Below the pieces are notes generated by a model. That model did not search any database and was not told the DNA's origin. It saw nothing but the letters and a program-made list of their open reading frames with translations. Position numbers and translations under genes: made by a program. A stretch of 64,000 nucleotides of DNA from Mesorhizobium sp. DCY119 (GTDB lineage Bacteria; Pseudomonadota; Alphaproteobacteria; Rhizobiales; Rhizobiaceae), in NCBI RefSeq assembly GCF_003590645.1, contig NZ_CP031834.1, forward strand, positions 4,732,001 to 4,796,000, given 5' to 3'. Positions 44,896 through 54,961 of this stretch are shown piece by piece (position 1 is the first letter of the stretch; each line of letters opens with the position of its first letter).

Positions 44896-45651
44896 GTGGC
44901 GCTTCCCGACATTTTTTCTGCCGACAAACTGAACCGGGACGATCCGGCGCCTGCCTATCGACGCCTGCAGACGCTGGTTGCCGAGGCAATCGCGGCGGGC
45001 GAGCTGAAGCCGGGTGCAGCACTGCCATCCGAGCGCGAGCTAGCCGTCCAGCTCGGCATTTCCCGGGTCACCGTGCGCAAGGCGATCGTCGGGCTGGTCG
45101 AGGACGGGCTGATCGTCCAGCGCCATGGCAGCGGCAACTATGTCGCCGGTGGACCGGAGCGGCTGGTGCAGAGCCTGAGCCAGCTCTACTCCTTCACCGA
45201 GGACATGAAGTCGCGCGGCAGGGAGGCGGGAACGCGCTGGCTGTCGCGCGAACGCGCATCGGCCAGTGCGGAAGAAGCCGACCTGCTCGGCATCCCTGCC
45301 GGTGAGCCGGTCATTCGCCTGCGCCGCCTGCGGCTGGCCGATGGTGAACCGATCGCGGTGGAATGGTCGCTGACGCCGGCCAGCGTGCTTGCCAACCCGG
45401 AAGATGTCGGCGCTTCGCTCTACGAGACGTTCCGGGCGCGCGGCTACAAGCCGGCGCGGGCCGTGCAGCATTTCACCGCTATCAATGTCGATGCCGAGAC
45501 GGCGAAGCTGCTTCAGGTTCCCATTGGATCGGCGGCACTCGACATCCACAGAATCACGCGGCTGGAAGACGGCCGCATCGTTGAATCCAGCCGTTCGATC
45601 TTTCGTGGCGACGCCTACGATTTCGTCGCGGAACTGGGCATCGGAGCATAG
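44896..45651 (+). CDS. GntR/HutC-family regulator 1 of the sugar locus
   Basis: The 251-residue product starts at a GTG at 44896 (the only in-frame start matching family N-termini; a much longer ORF runs antisense through the nuclease gene). A winged helix lies at about 20-85 (PSERELAVQLGISRVTVRKAIVGLVEDG) and a UTRA domain at about 105-245. It precedes the FGGY kinase by 81 bases. HutC relatives sense sugar phosphates or amino sugars. Confidence 0.87.
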   Translation: MALPDIFSADKLNRDDPAPAYRRLQTLVAEAIAAGELKPGAALPSERELAVQLGISRVTVRKAIVGLVEDGLIVQRHGSGNYVAGGPERLVQSLSQLYSFTEDMKSRGREAGTRWLSRERASASAEEADLLGIPAGEPVIRLRRLRLADGEPIAVEWSLTPASVLANPEDVGASLYETFRARGYKPARAVQHFTAINVDAETAKLLQVPIGSAALDIHRITRLEDGRIVESSRSIFRGDAYDFVAELGIGA

Positions 45652-45732
45652 AATGCGTTTTTCGGATTTCGTCACACTCGGCATTGCGCCGGGGACTTTT
45701 TCGGCTTTGCGTTGCGCCAATGGGGCTTGCAC

Positions 45733-47226
45733 ATGAGCCGCTATTTTCTCGGCATAGATGCCGGCTCGTCCGTTACCAAGGCCGCCGTGTTCGATGAGGC
45801 CGGCAGGCAGCTTGGCGCCGGCGCGCACCGCATTCGCCTGCAACGACCGCATCCAAGCTGGTCGGAGATCGATCCGGCTTCGGCGTGGGAGGCGGCAACC
45901 GCGGCGGTCAAGGCAGCACTGAAGGACGCGGGCGTCACCGGCGCGGATATCGCAGCTGTTGGCCTGTCGGCGGCGATGGTCGGCGCATGGCTGGTGGACG
46001 AAGCCGGCAACGCGCTGCGCCCGGGCATCATCTGGGAGGACAGCCGCGCGCAGGATTGGATGGAACGGCGCGCGGAGGAAGTCCCGGACTTTTATCAGCG
46101 CATCTTCCAGTCGGACGGCTGTGTGGTGCAGCAGGGTTGCACCCTGCCGCTGATGGCATGGCTGAAGGAGAATGAGCCGAAGGTGCTGGACCGCGCGGCG
46201 CATGCCTTCAGCTACAAGGACTTTCTGCGGCTGAAGCTGACCGGAAAGGTTGCCGCCGACCGCACCGAGGCGGCGGTCGCCCCCGGCAGCGCGCGCGACC
46301 GCGACCGCAGCGCCGAGATGCTCGAGCTATTCCAGGTTTCAGACCTCGCGAACAAACTGCCCCCGGTGGCCGATTCCGAAACTGTCGGCGGCTTCGTCAC
46401 CGCTGAAGCGGCCGCGGCAACGGGTTTGGCAGAGGGTACACCGGTGGCCATCGGCGCGGGCGATGTGCCGGCGACCGTGACAGGCGCCAGCGCGCTGGAG
46501 GCCGGCATGGCGATGGCCGTGCTCGGCACGACCTGCATGGTCGGCGTCGTTTCGGACCATCCCGTCTTCACCCCGCCTGATCTCGGCCTGCTGTTCACGC
46601 TGCCGGGCGAGACCTGGTACCGCGCCATGGTCAATGTCGCCGGCACGCTCAATCTCGATTGGGCGGTGGAAACGCTGCTGCCCGAGCTGGCGAAGGAGCC
46701 GGACCTTTATGCCCGCATGGAGGCGATGATCGTCCCCATTCCGATCGGCAGCGAAGGCGTAGTCTATCTCCCCTATCTCAGCGAAAGCGGCATCATCGCT
46801 CCGGTGGTGAACCGCGAGGCGCGGGCCGGCTTCCACGGCCTTTCGCCCCGGCATGGTCGCCCGCATATGATCCGCGCGGTCTATGAAGGCGTGGCGCTGG
46901 CGCTGCGCGACCTGTTCCAGGATCTGGAGGGTACCGGCCACGAAATCCTGCTGACCGGCGGCGGCGCGCGCAGCCCGATGTGGACGCAGATGATCGCCGA
47001 TTGCCTCGGCACGACCGTGCTGGTGCCGGCCGGCACAGAGTTCGGCGCGCGGGGTGCGGCCCTGCTTGCCGCCACCGCCATCGGGCGCTTTTCATCGATC
47101 CGCGAGGCCTCGGTCTCGACGCGTGAAATCCAGCGCCGGCATGAACCCGACGCTTCCGTCAAACCTGCATGGGACAGCGCTTTCATCGCCTATCGCGCCC
47201 GTCGCGACGCAGCATTGGGGAAATAG
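45733..47226 (+). CDS. FGGY-family carbohydrate kinase
   Basis: The product has 497 residues from the ATG at 45733. The N-terminal phosphate-binding motif GIDAGSSVTKAAVFD is at residues 8-22, a catalytic-type Asp lies in GAGDVPAT near 240, and the family signature LTGGGARSPMWTQMIADCLG is near 415. It most resembles xylulokinase-like members. The sugar phosphorylated is not known but is probably what the neighbouring ABC importer carries. Confidence 0.9.
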   Translation: MSRYFLGIDAGSSVTKAAVFDEAGRQLGAGAHRIRLQRPHPSWSEIDPASAWEAATAAVKAALKDAGVTGADIAAVGLSAAMVGAWLVDEAGNALRPGIIWEDSRAQDWMERRAEEVPDFYQRIFQSDGCVVQQGCTLPLMAWLKENEPKVLDRAAHAFSYKDFLRLKLTGKVAADRTEAAVAPGSARDRDRSAEMLELFQVSDLANKLPPVADSETVGGFVTAEAAAATGLAEGTPVAIGAGDVPATVTGASALEAGMAMAVLGTTCMVGVVSDHPVFTPPDLGLLFTLPGETWYRAMVNVAGTLNLDWAVETLLPELAKEPDLYARMEAMIVPIPIGSEGVVYLPYLSESGIIAPVVNREARAGFHGLSPRHGRPHMIRAVYEGVALALRDLFQDLEGTGHEILLTGGGARSPMWTQMIADCLGTTVLVPAGTEFGARGAALLAATAIGRFSSIREASVSTREIQRRHEPDASVKPAWDSAFIAYRARRDAALGK

Positions 47227-47250
47227 GCGGCAAATGGCTTTACAGGGCGC

Positions 47251-47276
47251 GTTTGAGTGGTGCATACCACTCAAAC
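47251..47276. promoter_or_regulatory. 26-bp palindromic operator upstream of GntR regulator 2
   Basis: A perfect inverted repeat with arms GTTTGAGTGG and CCACTCAAAC around TGCATA. It lies between the kinase stop and the second GntR start (47298). The TGGT-N4-ACCA core fits GntR regulators, so autoregulation of this second transcription unit is likely. Confidence 0.65.
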
Positions 47277-47297
47277 CAATGGAATATACCGGTGCCC

Positions 47298-48041
47298 ATG
47301 ACGTCTATAGCCGCCGACCAGCAACCGCTCTACCAGCGCATCGCGAATGACTTCGCGGCGCAGATCGCATCCGGCGCGCTGAAGGTGGGCGAGCGCCTGC
47401 CCTCAGAGCGGCAGATGGCCGAGGAGCTTGGCTACAGCCGCATGACGGCGCGGCAGGCGCTGAAGGTTCTGGAGCGGCGCGGGCTGGTCGAGACCCGCAT
47501 GGGGCGCGGCGCATTCGTTGCCCATCCGCAGATCGAACAGCAGCTTTCGACGCTCAGCGGCTTCACCGAAGACATGCAGCGCGGCGGCCGTGTCGCCTCC
47601 TCCATCGTTCTGGACGCCGGCGTGGGTGCCGCCGACCTCGAAGCGGCAAACGCCCTTGGCATTGCCGAGCATGCGCCGGTGCACCGGCTGGTGCGCGTGC
47701 GCTTGGCCGACGCCGAGCCGGTCGGGCTCGAGCGCACCGAAATTCCGGCAGCCCTTGCGCCCAAACTGCTCGACCGCGCCGACTTCACCACCGACTCGCT
47801 CTACCGCGTGCTGCGCGAGGACTACGGCATCTATCCGAGCGAGGCCGAGCAAAGGCTGTGGTCGGCGCATCCCGATGCCTCGAGTGCGGCCGCTCTCGGC
47901 ATCCCGATGCAGAGTTCGGTTCTCATCCTCACTCGCCGCACGCTCGACGCAACGCGACGCCCGATCGAATATGTCCGCTCGGTCTATCGCGGCGACTGTT
48001 TCGTGATGCGGGTCAACCTGACACTCGGAAAAGACGCATGA
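47298..48041 (+). CDS. GntR/HutC-family regulator 2 of the sugar locus
   Basis: The product has 247 residues from the ATG at 47298. Winged helix at about 10-80 (PSERQMAEELGYSRMTARQALKVLERRG) and UTRA domain after it. It is a paralogue of the regulator at 44896, on the other side of the kinase gene. Its stop overlaps the SIS gene start by 4 bases, so it is the first gene of the regulator-SIS-importer operon. Confidence 0.88.
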   Translation: MTSIAADQQPLYQRIANDFAAQIASGALKVGERLPSERQMAEELGYSRMTARQALKVLERRGLVETRMGRGAFVAHPQIEQQLSTLSGFTEDMQRGGRVASSIVLDAGVGAADLEAANALGIAEHAPVHRLVRVRLADAEPVGLERTEIPAALAPKLLDRADFTTDSLYRVLREDYGIYPSEAEQRLWSAHPDASSAAALGIPMQSSVLILTRRTLDATRRPIEYVRSVYRGDCFVMRVNLTLGKDA

Positions 48042-48775
48042 CCAACACCCCGCACGCCGCCGCCTATCTTGCCGACCTGACCGCGCGCACCGGACGGCTG
48101 ATCGAGGAGAATGCCGGTTCGATCGCGGCTGCGGCAGATGCGGTCGAGCGCACCGCCAAGGCCGACGGGCTGGTCTATATCTTCGGCACCGGCCACAGCC
48201 ACACCATGGCCGAGGAGGCGCATTACCGCGCCGGCGGGCTGGCGCTGACCGTGCCGATCCTGTCGTCCACGACGATGGTGCATGAGGGTGCTGTTGCCGG
48301 TACCGTCTTCGAGCGCATGTCCGGCATCATCGCGCCGATCTTCGAGCGCTATCCCATGGGTCCGAACGACGTTTTGATCGTCGTCTCCAACAGCGGCGTC
48401 AACACAGCGACAGTGGAAGCCGCCCAGCTCGGCAAGGCGAAGGGCGCGACGGTTATTGCCATCACCTCCGAAATCTATTCGAAGCAGGCCGCCAATGGCC
48501 GCACCCGGCTTGCCGACGTCGCCGACATCGTGCTCGACAATGGAGCACCTCCCGGCGACGCAACCATGAGCGTGCCGGGCAGCGAATTGCGTGTCGGGCC
48601 GATCTCGACCTCGATCGGGGCGGCGCTGATGAACGCGGTGTTCGTGGAGGCCGCCGTGCGGCTGCAATCCAGCGGCATCAACGCGCCGATCTATCTCAGC
48701 GCCAACATGCCGGGCGCCAAGGAGGCCAACGAGGCGCTGATCGTCCGCTACAGGCCGCGCAATCCACATCTTTGA
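48038..48775 (+). CDS. SIS-domain sugar isomerase-like protein (UPF0309 type)
   Basis: The product has 245 residues from the ATG at 48038 (4-base overlap with the GntR gene). The SIS phosphosugar site is seen in FGTGHSHTMAEEAHYRAGG (about 48-66) and VVSNSGVNTATVEAAQ (about 118-133). SIS proteins bind or isomerise phosphosugars. With the kinase and importer, a pathway through a sugar phosphate, perhaps an amino sugar, is a reasonable inference. Confidence 0.87.
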   Translation: MTNTPHAAAYLADLTARTGRLIEENAGSIAAAADAVERTAKADGLVYIFGTGHSHTMAEEAHYRAGGLALTVPILSSTTMVHEGAVAGTVFERMSGIIAPIFERYPMGPNDVLIVVSNSGVNTATVEAAQLGKAKGATVIAITSEIYSKQAANGRTRLADVADIVLDNGAPPGDATMSVPGSELRVGPISTSIGAALMNAVFVEAAVRLQSSGINAPIYLSANMPGAKEANEALIVRYRPRNPHL

Positions 48776-48822
48776 GGAAATTCCGCGGACTCAAGGGGAG
48801 CCGCGAATTAATGGGAGACTAC

Positions 48823-50112
48823 ATGATGAAACTGACGAGACTTCTGACACTTGCCGGCTTTGCCGCGACGCTTCTGACCGGCACCGCCTATGCCGCGCCG
48901 GTCGACCTGACGCTTTGGCACATGGAGCAGCCGCCGCACCGCGTGCAGCGCATGAAGGAACTGCTCGACGAATTCAACGCCGCCCATCCCGACATCCAGG
49001 TCAAGCAGGAGCCGCAGAGCTGGGGCGAAGTCTATGCCAAGGCGCCTGCCGCCTTTGCCGCCGGCAATGGCCCGGACCTGCTCTTCACCATTCCCGATTT
49101 CACCACGGTTCTGAAGGGCATCGACGCGGTCGTGCCGGTCGACGACCTGGTCAAGGATCTCGACGCCAAGCACGGCTTCATCGAAGCGACGCTGGCACCC
49201 TACAAGTATGACGATCACGTCTGGGCCGTGCCAGCCTACAACATGGCGATCTCGCTGTGGTACCGCAACAGCGTGCTGAAGGCTGCCGGCGTCGAAGTGC
49301 CGAAGACCTGGAGCGAATGGCAGGCTGCTGCCGAAAAGCTCAGCACCGACGGCAAATACGGCATCGGCCTTCCCGCCAACAAGCAGCTCTACACCGACCA
49401 GACCGTCTACAGCGTCATGGTCAACAGCGGCGCTGCCGACATCTACAAGGACGACGGCTCGATCGACTTCGACAAGCCGGCGACCGTCAACGCCTACGAC
49501 TTCTACAGCAAGCTCGCCAAGCTTTCGCCGGCCGACAACGGCTCCTGGACCTGGGGCGAGGCCGAAGCCTGCTTTGCCAGCAACACCTGCGGCATGATCC
49601 TGCAGTTCGGCGTCATCAACACCTATGACACGCAGGCCGAAGGCGATGCCGCCGATCTTGGCGTCGCACCTGTCCCGCACGCCGACGACCAGAGCGAATC
49701 GGCGACGATCTCCTACTCCAACGCCATCATGCTGACGACCAAGGACGAGGCCAAGCAGGCCGCTGCCAAGGTCTTCCTGGCCTGGCTGCTGGAGCCGGCT
49801 AACTATGGCCGCTTCCTGACCATGGAGCCGGGCCTGTTCCTGCCGGTGACCGACGACGGCGCCAAGGCGGACTCGTTCTGGAACGACAAGACCGTGACCA
49901 AGTACAAGTCACAGGTCGAGACGATGATTTCGAACTCGCATGCCGGCAAGCTGTTCGGCTTCACCACCGGAAAGGTGTTCCCGTCGATCGGCGCCATCTC
50001 GGCGCAGAACGTAATCGCCGAGACGCTGCAGCATATCGTGGTGGACGGGCAGAGTGCAGCCGATGCCGTCAAGGGCGGCCAGGCACGTATGTCCGAAATC
50101 GCCAAGAAGTAA
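48823..50112 (+). CDS. ABC sugar-binding protein of the kinase/SIS locus
   Basis: The product has 429 residues from the ATG at 48823 (GGGAG upstream; the next ATG is adjacent). The signal peptide covers about residues 1-24 (ending AYA). It is a family-1 maltose-type binding protein with LTLWHMEQ at the mature N-terminus and GWGEVYAKAPAAFAAG-type ligand loop. It is the first of four importer genes, 47 bases after the SIS gene. Confidence 0.92.
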   Translation: MMKLTRLLTLAGFAATLLTGTAYAAPVDLTLWHMEQPPHRVQRMKELLDEFNAAHPDIQVKQEPQSWGEVYAKAPAAFAAGNGPDLLFTIPDFTTVLKGIDAVVPVDDLVKDLDAKHGFIEATLAPYKYDDHVWAVPAYNMAISLWYRNSVLKAAGVEVPKTWSEWQAAAEKLSTDGKYGIGLPANKQLYTDQTVYSVMVNSGAADIYKDDGSIDFDKPATVNAYDFYSKLAKLSPADNGSWTWGEAEACFASNTCGMILQFGVINTYDTQAEGDAADLGVAPVPHADDQSESATISYSNAIMLTTKDEAKQAAAKVFLAWLLEPANYGRFLTMEPGLFLPVTDDGAKADSFWNDKTVTKYKSQVETMISNSHAGKLFGFTTGKVFPSIGAISAQNVIAETLQHIVVDGQSAADAVKGGQARMSEIAKK

Positions 50113-50138
50113 GAGACCTTAGGGCGGGAACAGACACG

Positions 50139-51011
50139 ATGAAGAACACGACGCTGGCCTTCCTGTTCGTGTCGCCTGCCCTGCTCTTCCTGCTGGCAGT
50201 TCTCGGCTGGCCGCTGGTTCAGGCCGTCATCCTGAGTTTTCAGGATGTCGGCGTGATCGGCTCGCAAGGCCACTATGTCGGGCTTGCCAACTATACCGCG
50301 ATCCTCGGCGGCGCCGGGTTCTGGCGCGCGCTGGGGCGCAGTGTCGTCTGGGTTCTGGGCAACGCCGTGGTGCAGACGGCACTTGCGCTGGCGACCGCGC
50401 TGATCCTCAACCAGAAATTTCCCGGCGTCCGCATCGCCCGCACCTGGGTCATCCTGAGCTGGATCGTGCCGACTGTGGTCGTCGTCATCATCTGGCGCTG
50501 GCTGCTGTCATCGTCGGGCGGCATGATCAACCCACTGCTCATTCAAGCGGGCGTCATCGAGCGCCCTGTCGGCTTCTTCGCCACCCGCGAAAGCGCCATG
50601 ACGACGCTGATCCTGATCAATTCCTGGCGCTGGTTTCCCTTCACCGCACTGATGATGCTGGCCGGGCTGACGCGCATCCCGAGCGATCTCTACGAGGCCG
50701 CGCGCATCGACGGTGCAGGCACCTTCCAGCGCTTCAAGCGCATCACCTGGCCGCTGCTTCAGCCGACGCTACTGGTACTCGGCGTTGTCGGCACGCTCTT
50801 GTCCTTCAACGTCTTCGATGTGATCTGGCTGCTGACTGCGGGCGGACCGGCGGGCGCCACGCAGACGCTGCCGGTGCTGATCTACGAGACCGCCTTCAAA
50901 GGCTATCGGCTGAGCGAAGCGGCAACCGTTTCGGTGCTGACCAGTATCCTGCTGATGGGCTTTGCTTTCCTCGCCACGCGCGCCATGACCGCGCAGGAGG
51001 CCGCCCGATGA
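50139..51011 (+). CDS. ABC sugar permease, MalF type
   Basis: This 290-residue protein has six membrane helices and the EAA loop YEAARIDGAGTFQRFKRI near 190. It lies 26 bases after the binding-protein gene and overlaps the next permease by 4 bases. It forms the channel with the 51008-51835 product. Confidence 0.92.
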   Translation: MKNTTLAFLFVSPALLFLLAVLGWPLVQAVILSFQDVGVIGSQGHYVGLANYTAILGGAGFWRALGRSVVWVLGNAVVQTALALATALILNQKFPGVRIARTWVILSWIVPTVVVVIIWRWLLSSSGGMINPLLIQAGVIERPVGFFATRESAMTTLILINSWRWFPFTALMMLAGLTRIPSDLYEAARIDGAGTFQRFKRITWPLLQPTLLVLGVVGTLLSFNVFDVIWLLTAGGPAGATQTLPVLIYETAFKGYRLSEAATVSVLTSILLMGFAFLATRAMTAQEAAR

Positions 51012-51835
51012 AACGCACATTCGGACAGGCGCTGTCGCTCTATGGCGGGCTTTTGCTGATCGCGCTTCTGATCTGCATGCCGTTCTGGTGGGTCATCACC
51101 GGCTCGATCAAACTGCCGCGTGAGATCATCCAGCGCGTACCGACGATGATCCCGGAGAGCTTTACGCTGCAGCATTTCGAGAAGCTGCTGCAGGCGTCGG
51201 ACTTCCCGGTCTATCTCATCAACAGCCTCATCGTCGCCTCGTTCTCGACGGCGTTCACGGTGCTGCTGGCTCTGCCAGCGGCCTATGCCTTTTTCCGCAT
51301 GGAATTTCCCGGCCGCAATGCGCTCTACCGCACGATCCTGCTCGCCTATGCCTTCCCCGGCGTCGTCGTGCTGATCCCACTTTACGGCCTGTTCGCCAAG
51401 GTCGGGCTGATCGACAGCCCGGTGGCGCTGGTTGTCGTCAATGTCGCCTTCGCGCTGCCCTTCTCGATCTGGATGATGCGCTCCTTCCTTGCCACCATCC
51501 CGCGCGAGATCGAGGAAGCAGCAGTGGTCGACGGTGCGCCGACGACCACCATTCTCGTGCGCATCCTGATGCCGTTGATCGCGCCGGGCATCGCCAGCGT
51601 CGCGATCTTTGCCTTCATCTCGTCGTGGACCGAATATCTGTTCGCTTCGGTGCTGATCGTGTCGGATGCGCGGCGCACCATTCCCGTCGGCTTTGCCGGC
51701 ATCATCGGCCAGTATCAGATCGACTGGGGCCTGCTGCTTGCCGGCGCCACAGCCGCGATCATTCCGGTCGTCGCCCTCTTCGCCCTTGTCGGCCGCTGGT
51801 TCGTTTCCGGCCTGACCGACGGCGCGGTCAAATAG
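51008..51835 (+). CDS. ABC sugar permease, MalG type
   Basis: This 275-residue protein has six helices and the EAA loop EEAAVVDGAPTTTILVRI near 170; its length is normal for MalG. Its start overlaps the MalF-type gene (ATGA). The ATPase gene follows after 15 bases. Confidence 0.92.
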   Translation: MKRTFGQALSLYGGLLLIALLICMPFWWVITGSIKLPREIIQRVPTMIPESFTLQHFEKLLQASDFPVYLINSLIVASFSTAFTVLLALPAAYAFFRMEFPGRNALYRTILLAYAFPGVVVLIPLYGLFAKVGLIDSPVALVVVNVAFALPFSIWMMRSFLATIPREIEEAAVVDGAPTTTILVRILMPLIAPGIASVAIFAFISSWTEYLFASVLIVSDARRTIPVGFAGIIGQYQIDWGLLLAGATAAIIPVVALFALVGRWFVSGLTDGAVK

Positions 51836-51850
51836 TTTGAAGGTATAGTC

Positions 51851-52936
<1,086 letters not shown>

Positions 52937-52945
52937 GGTTGAGGT

Positions 52946-53098
52946 TGCCCCTCACCCTTACCCTCTCCCCGTGAAAAATGGGGAGAGGGAGCGTCAGCGT
53001 CGAGCTTCGTCCTTCTCCCGCAATGATGGGTAGACGGAGGCTGGCCGCTACGTTGATGACCCCCTCTCCCCGTCCTTACGGGGAGAGGGTAAGGGGCA
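52946..53098. repeat. REP-like element 6
   Basis: Outer arms TGCCCCTCACCCTTACCCTC and, inverted, GGGGAGAGGGTAAGGGGCA, with a small bulge, and two inner hairpins of CTCTCCCC type. It fills the gap between the convergent ATPase gene and the btu operon end, where it may also serve as a bidirectional terminator. Confidence 0.85.
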
Positions 53099-53132
53099 GT
53101 TCTGCCGCAAAAACACTCACAAAAATCACCAG

Positions 53133-54167
53133 TCAATGCCCCGGTGAATCGTCGTCCTCCAGTTCGGCGTCGCTGCGCTGGTCATGCACCCTGCGCCATA
53201 TCGTAAGCCGGTGTGCCAGTTCGGAATCCTGCTGATGCTCGGCCAGCCGCGCCTGCTGGCGTAGCGCCAGGCGCACGACGCCGCGCTCGAAGCGGCCATC
53301 GGGAATGACAAAACCTTCCGGGTCGCCGCCACGTTGCAGCGCGCCGAGAACGGTCCGCTTCAGCATCACCAGATTGGGGTCGCCATAGGCGGAATAAAGA
53401 TCCTGGAAATGCCGATGCAGCCCAGCATCGAATTCGATGTCTTCGCCCATGGCACCGATGACCGGATTGCCGGGGTGAAGCGAACCGAGCGGCATCAGCC
53501 CTTCCGGGATCGGCGTGTTGGCGGAATGGGTGCGACCGGTTCGCAACAGCTTCGGCAGCAGATGCGTGTGCGGACCGGGGGGCGAGACGCCGCCGGTGTC
53601 GGGGCCGCCAATCTTCTGGAACACCTCGACGCGGCCGATATGGGTCAGCGCGACGCGGTGCGGGTGGGCGGAAAGAATGGCCGGCATGGCGGCATTGTCG
53701 TGCTCGAACAGCGAATGGCCGAGATTGGCGCGCAGCACTGTCAGCAGCTTCGGATCGCTGGTGCGGATGCAGAAATCGCATTGCGGGAGCGACAGACCCA
53801 TGTCGAACAGGATGCCGGTGTGGTCTATGCCGCGAATGGCGTCGTCGTCGGGACCAAGCTCTGTCAGGACGGAACGGGCCTCACGACGCGCCAGCGCTTC
53901 CGGCAGGCACAATGCGACCGCCTGGCTCCAGCGATGGGCGCGCGGGCTGACGGTTTCATAAGCGACCGGCACCACTTCATCCAGCCGCTTGCGGTCGATA
54001 TGGATCGCGCCGCGCCGGGTCGCGCGCGACAGCGTGAAGCCATCATCGATGACCGGCGTCTCGTCGCGATCCTGATGGAATTCGGCGATCGCGCCGAAGG
54101 TGCCCATGCTCCAGCCCGTCTGCCAGTCGCGCAGATGATCGCGAATGAGGTTTTGCAGCGTTTCCAT
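53133..54167 (-). CDS. Conserved-looking protein of unknown function at the end of the B12 operon
   Basis: The product has 344 residues from the ATG at 54167, with GGGAGGG 6 bases upstream. I do not recognise a domain. It looks soluble, has no signal peptide, and contains CDFCIRTSDPKLL near 150 and several His-rich spots (PHTHLLPKLLRTGRTHS near 225). It follows the btuD-like ATPase by 20 bases in the same operon and so should be under the same cobalamin riboswitch. A role in cobalamin handling is inferred only from context. Confidence 0.75.
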   Translation of the reverse strand: METLQNLIRDHLRDWQTGWSMGTFGAIAEFHQDRDETPVIDDGFTLSRATRRGAIHIDRKRLDEVVPVAYETVSPRAHRWSQAVALCLPEALARREARSVLTELGPDDDAIRGIDHTGILFDMGLSLPQCDFCIRTSDPKLLTVLRANLGHSLFEHDNAAMPAILSAHPHRVALTHIGRVEVFQKIGGPDTGGVSPPGPHTHLLPKLLRTGRTHSANTPIPEGLMPLGSLHPGNPVIGAMGEDIEFDAGLHRHFQDLYSAYGDPNLVMLKRTVLGALQRGGDPEGFVIPDGRFERGVVRLALRQQARLAEHQQDSELAHRLTIWRRVHDQRSDAELEDDDSPGH

Positions 54168-54187
54168 GTTTCGCCCTCCCAAGTCCG

Positions 54188-54961
54188 TCAGCCGGCGACG
54201 TCCAGCGGCATGACCAGCATGCCGCCTTGCGTCTCGCCGAGATAAGCCTCTACGCCATAGACCGAGCGCAGGCGCGCGGCCGTCAGCACCGCGCGCGGCG
54301 CGCCGTCGGCAACGATGCGGCCCTTGTCGATGAGAACGAGCCGCGTGCACCAGCGCGCCGCAAGGCCAAGATCATGCAGCGAAGCGACAACGCCCCGGCC
54401 CTCCGAGGCGAGTGCCGCAAACAGGCGCATCAGCGTGATCTGGTGCGAAGGGTCGAGGCCGGCGGTCGGCTCGTCGGCCAGCAGCAGCGGCGCATCCTGC
54501 GCGAGCGCGCGGGCAATCAGCACCCGCGCTTTCTCGCCGCCGGAAAGGTCGGTCGCGGGACGGTGTCGGAAGGCGTCGACCTCCATGCGGCGCATGGCTT
54601 CTTCGATCTTTGCCGTGTCCGCCGCATCAAGTCCGGCAAAGGCAGGCCGATGCGGCGCGCGGCCGAGCGAAACCAGCATCTCGACCGAAACCGGCCAGCC
54701 GATCTCGCGCTCCTGCGGCAGATAGGCGAGGTGACGCGCGCGCTCCTTCGCCGGCATGAAGGCTGCATCCTTGCCGGCAATCGCAATCTTTCCGGTCGAG
54801 GGGATGAGGCCGAGGGCCGCCCGCAGCAGCGTCGATTTGCCGGCACCATTCGGGCCGATCAGCCCGACGAACTCGCCTTCCTGAACGGCAAGCGAAAGCC
54901 CGTGCAGTACCGGCTTGCCGCCGAGCGAAGCATGAAGTTGATCGATGGCAAGGAGGGTCAC
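54188..54961 (-). CDS. btuD: ABC ATPase of the vitamin B12 (FecE/BtuD type) importer
   Basis: This 257-residue ATPase has Walker A GPNGAGKST (about 36-44), signature LSGGEKARV, Walker B LLADEP and the H-loop ASLHDLGLAARWC. It is of the siderophore/haem/B12 class. It overlaps the permease gene by 4 bases. Placement behind a cobalamin riboswitch and BtuB makes B12 the likely substrate. Confidence 0.88.
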   Translation of the reverse strand: MTLLAIDQLHASLGGKPVLHGLSLAVQEGEFVGLIGPNGAGKSTLLRAALGLIPSTGKIAIAGKDAAFMPAKERARHLAYLPQEREIGWPVSVEMLVSLGRAPHRPAFAGLDAADTAKIEEAMRRMEVDAFRHRPATDLSGGEKARVLIARALAQDAPLLLADEPTAGLDPSHQITLMRLFAALASEGRGVVASLHDLGLAARWCTRLVLIDKGRIVADGAPRAVLTAARLRSVYGVEAYLGETQGGMLVMPLDVAG

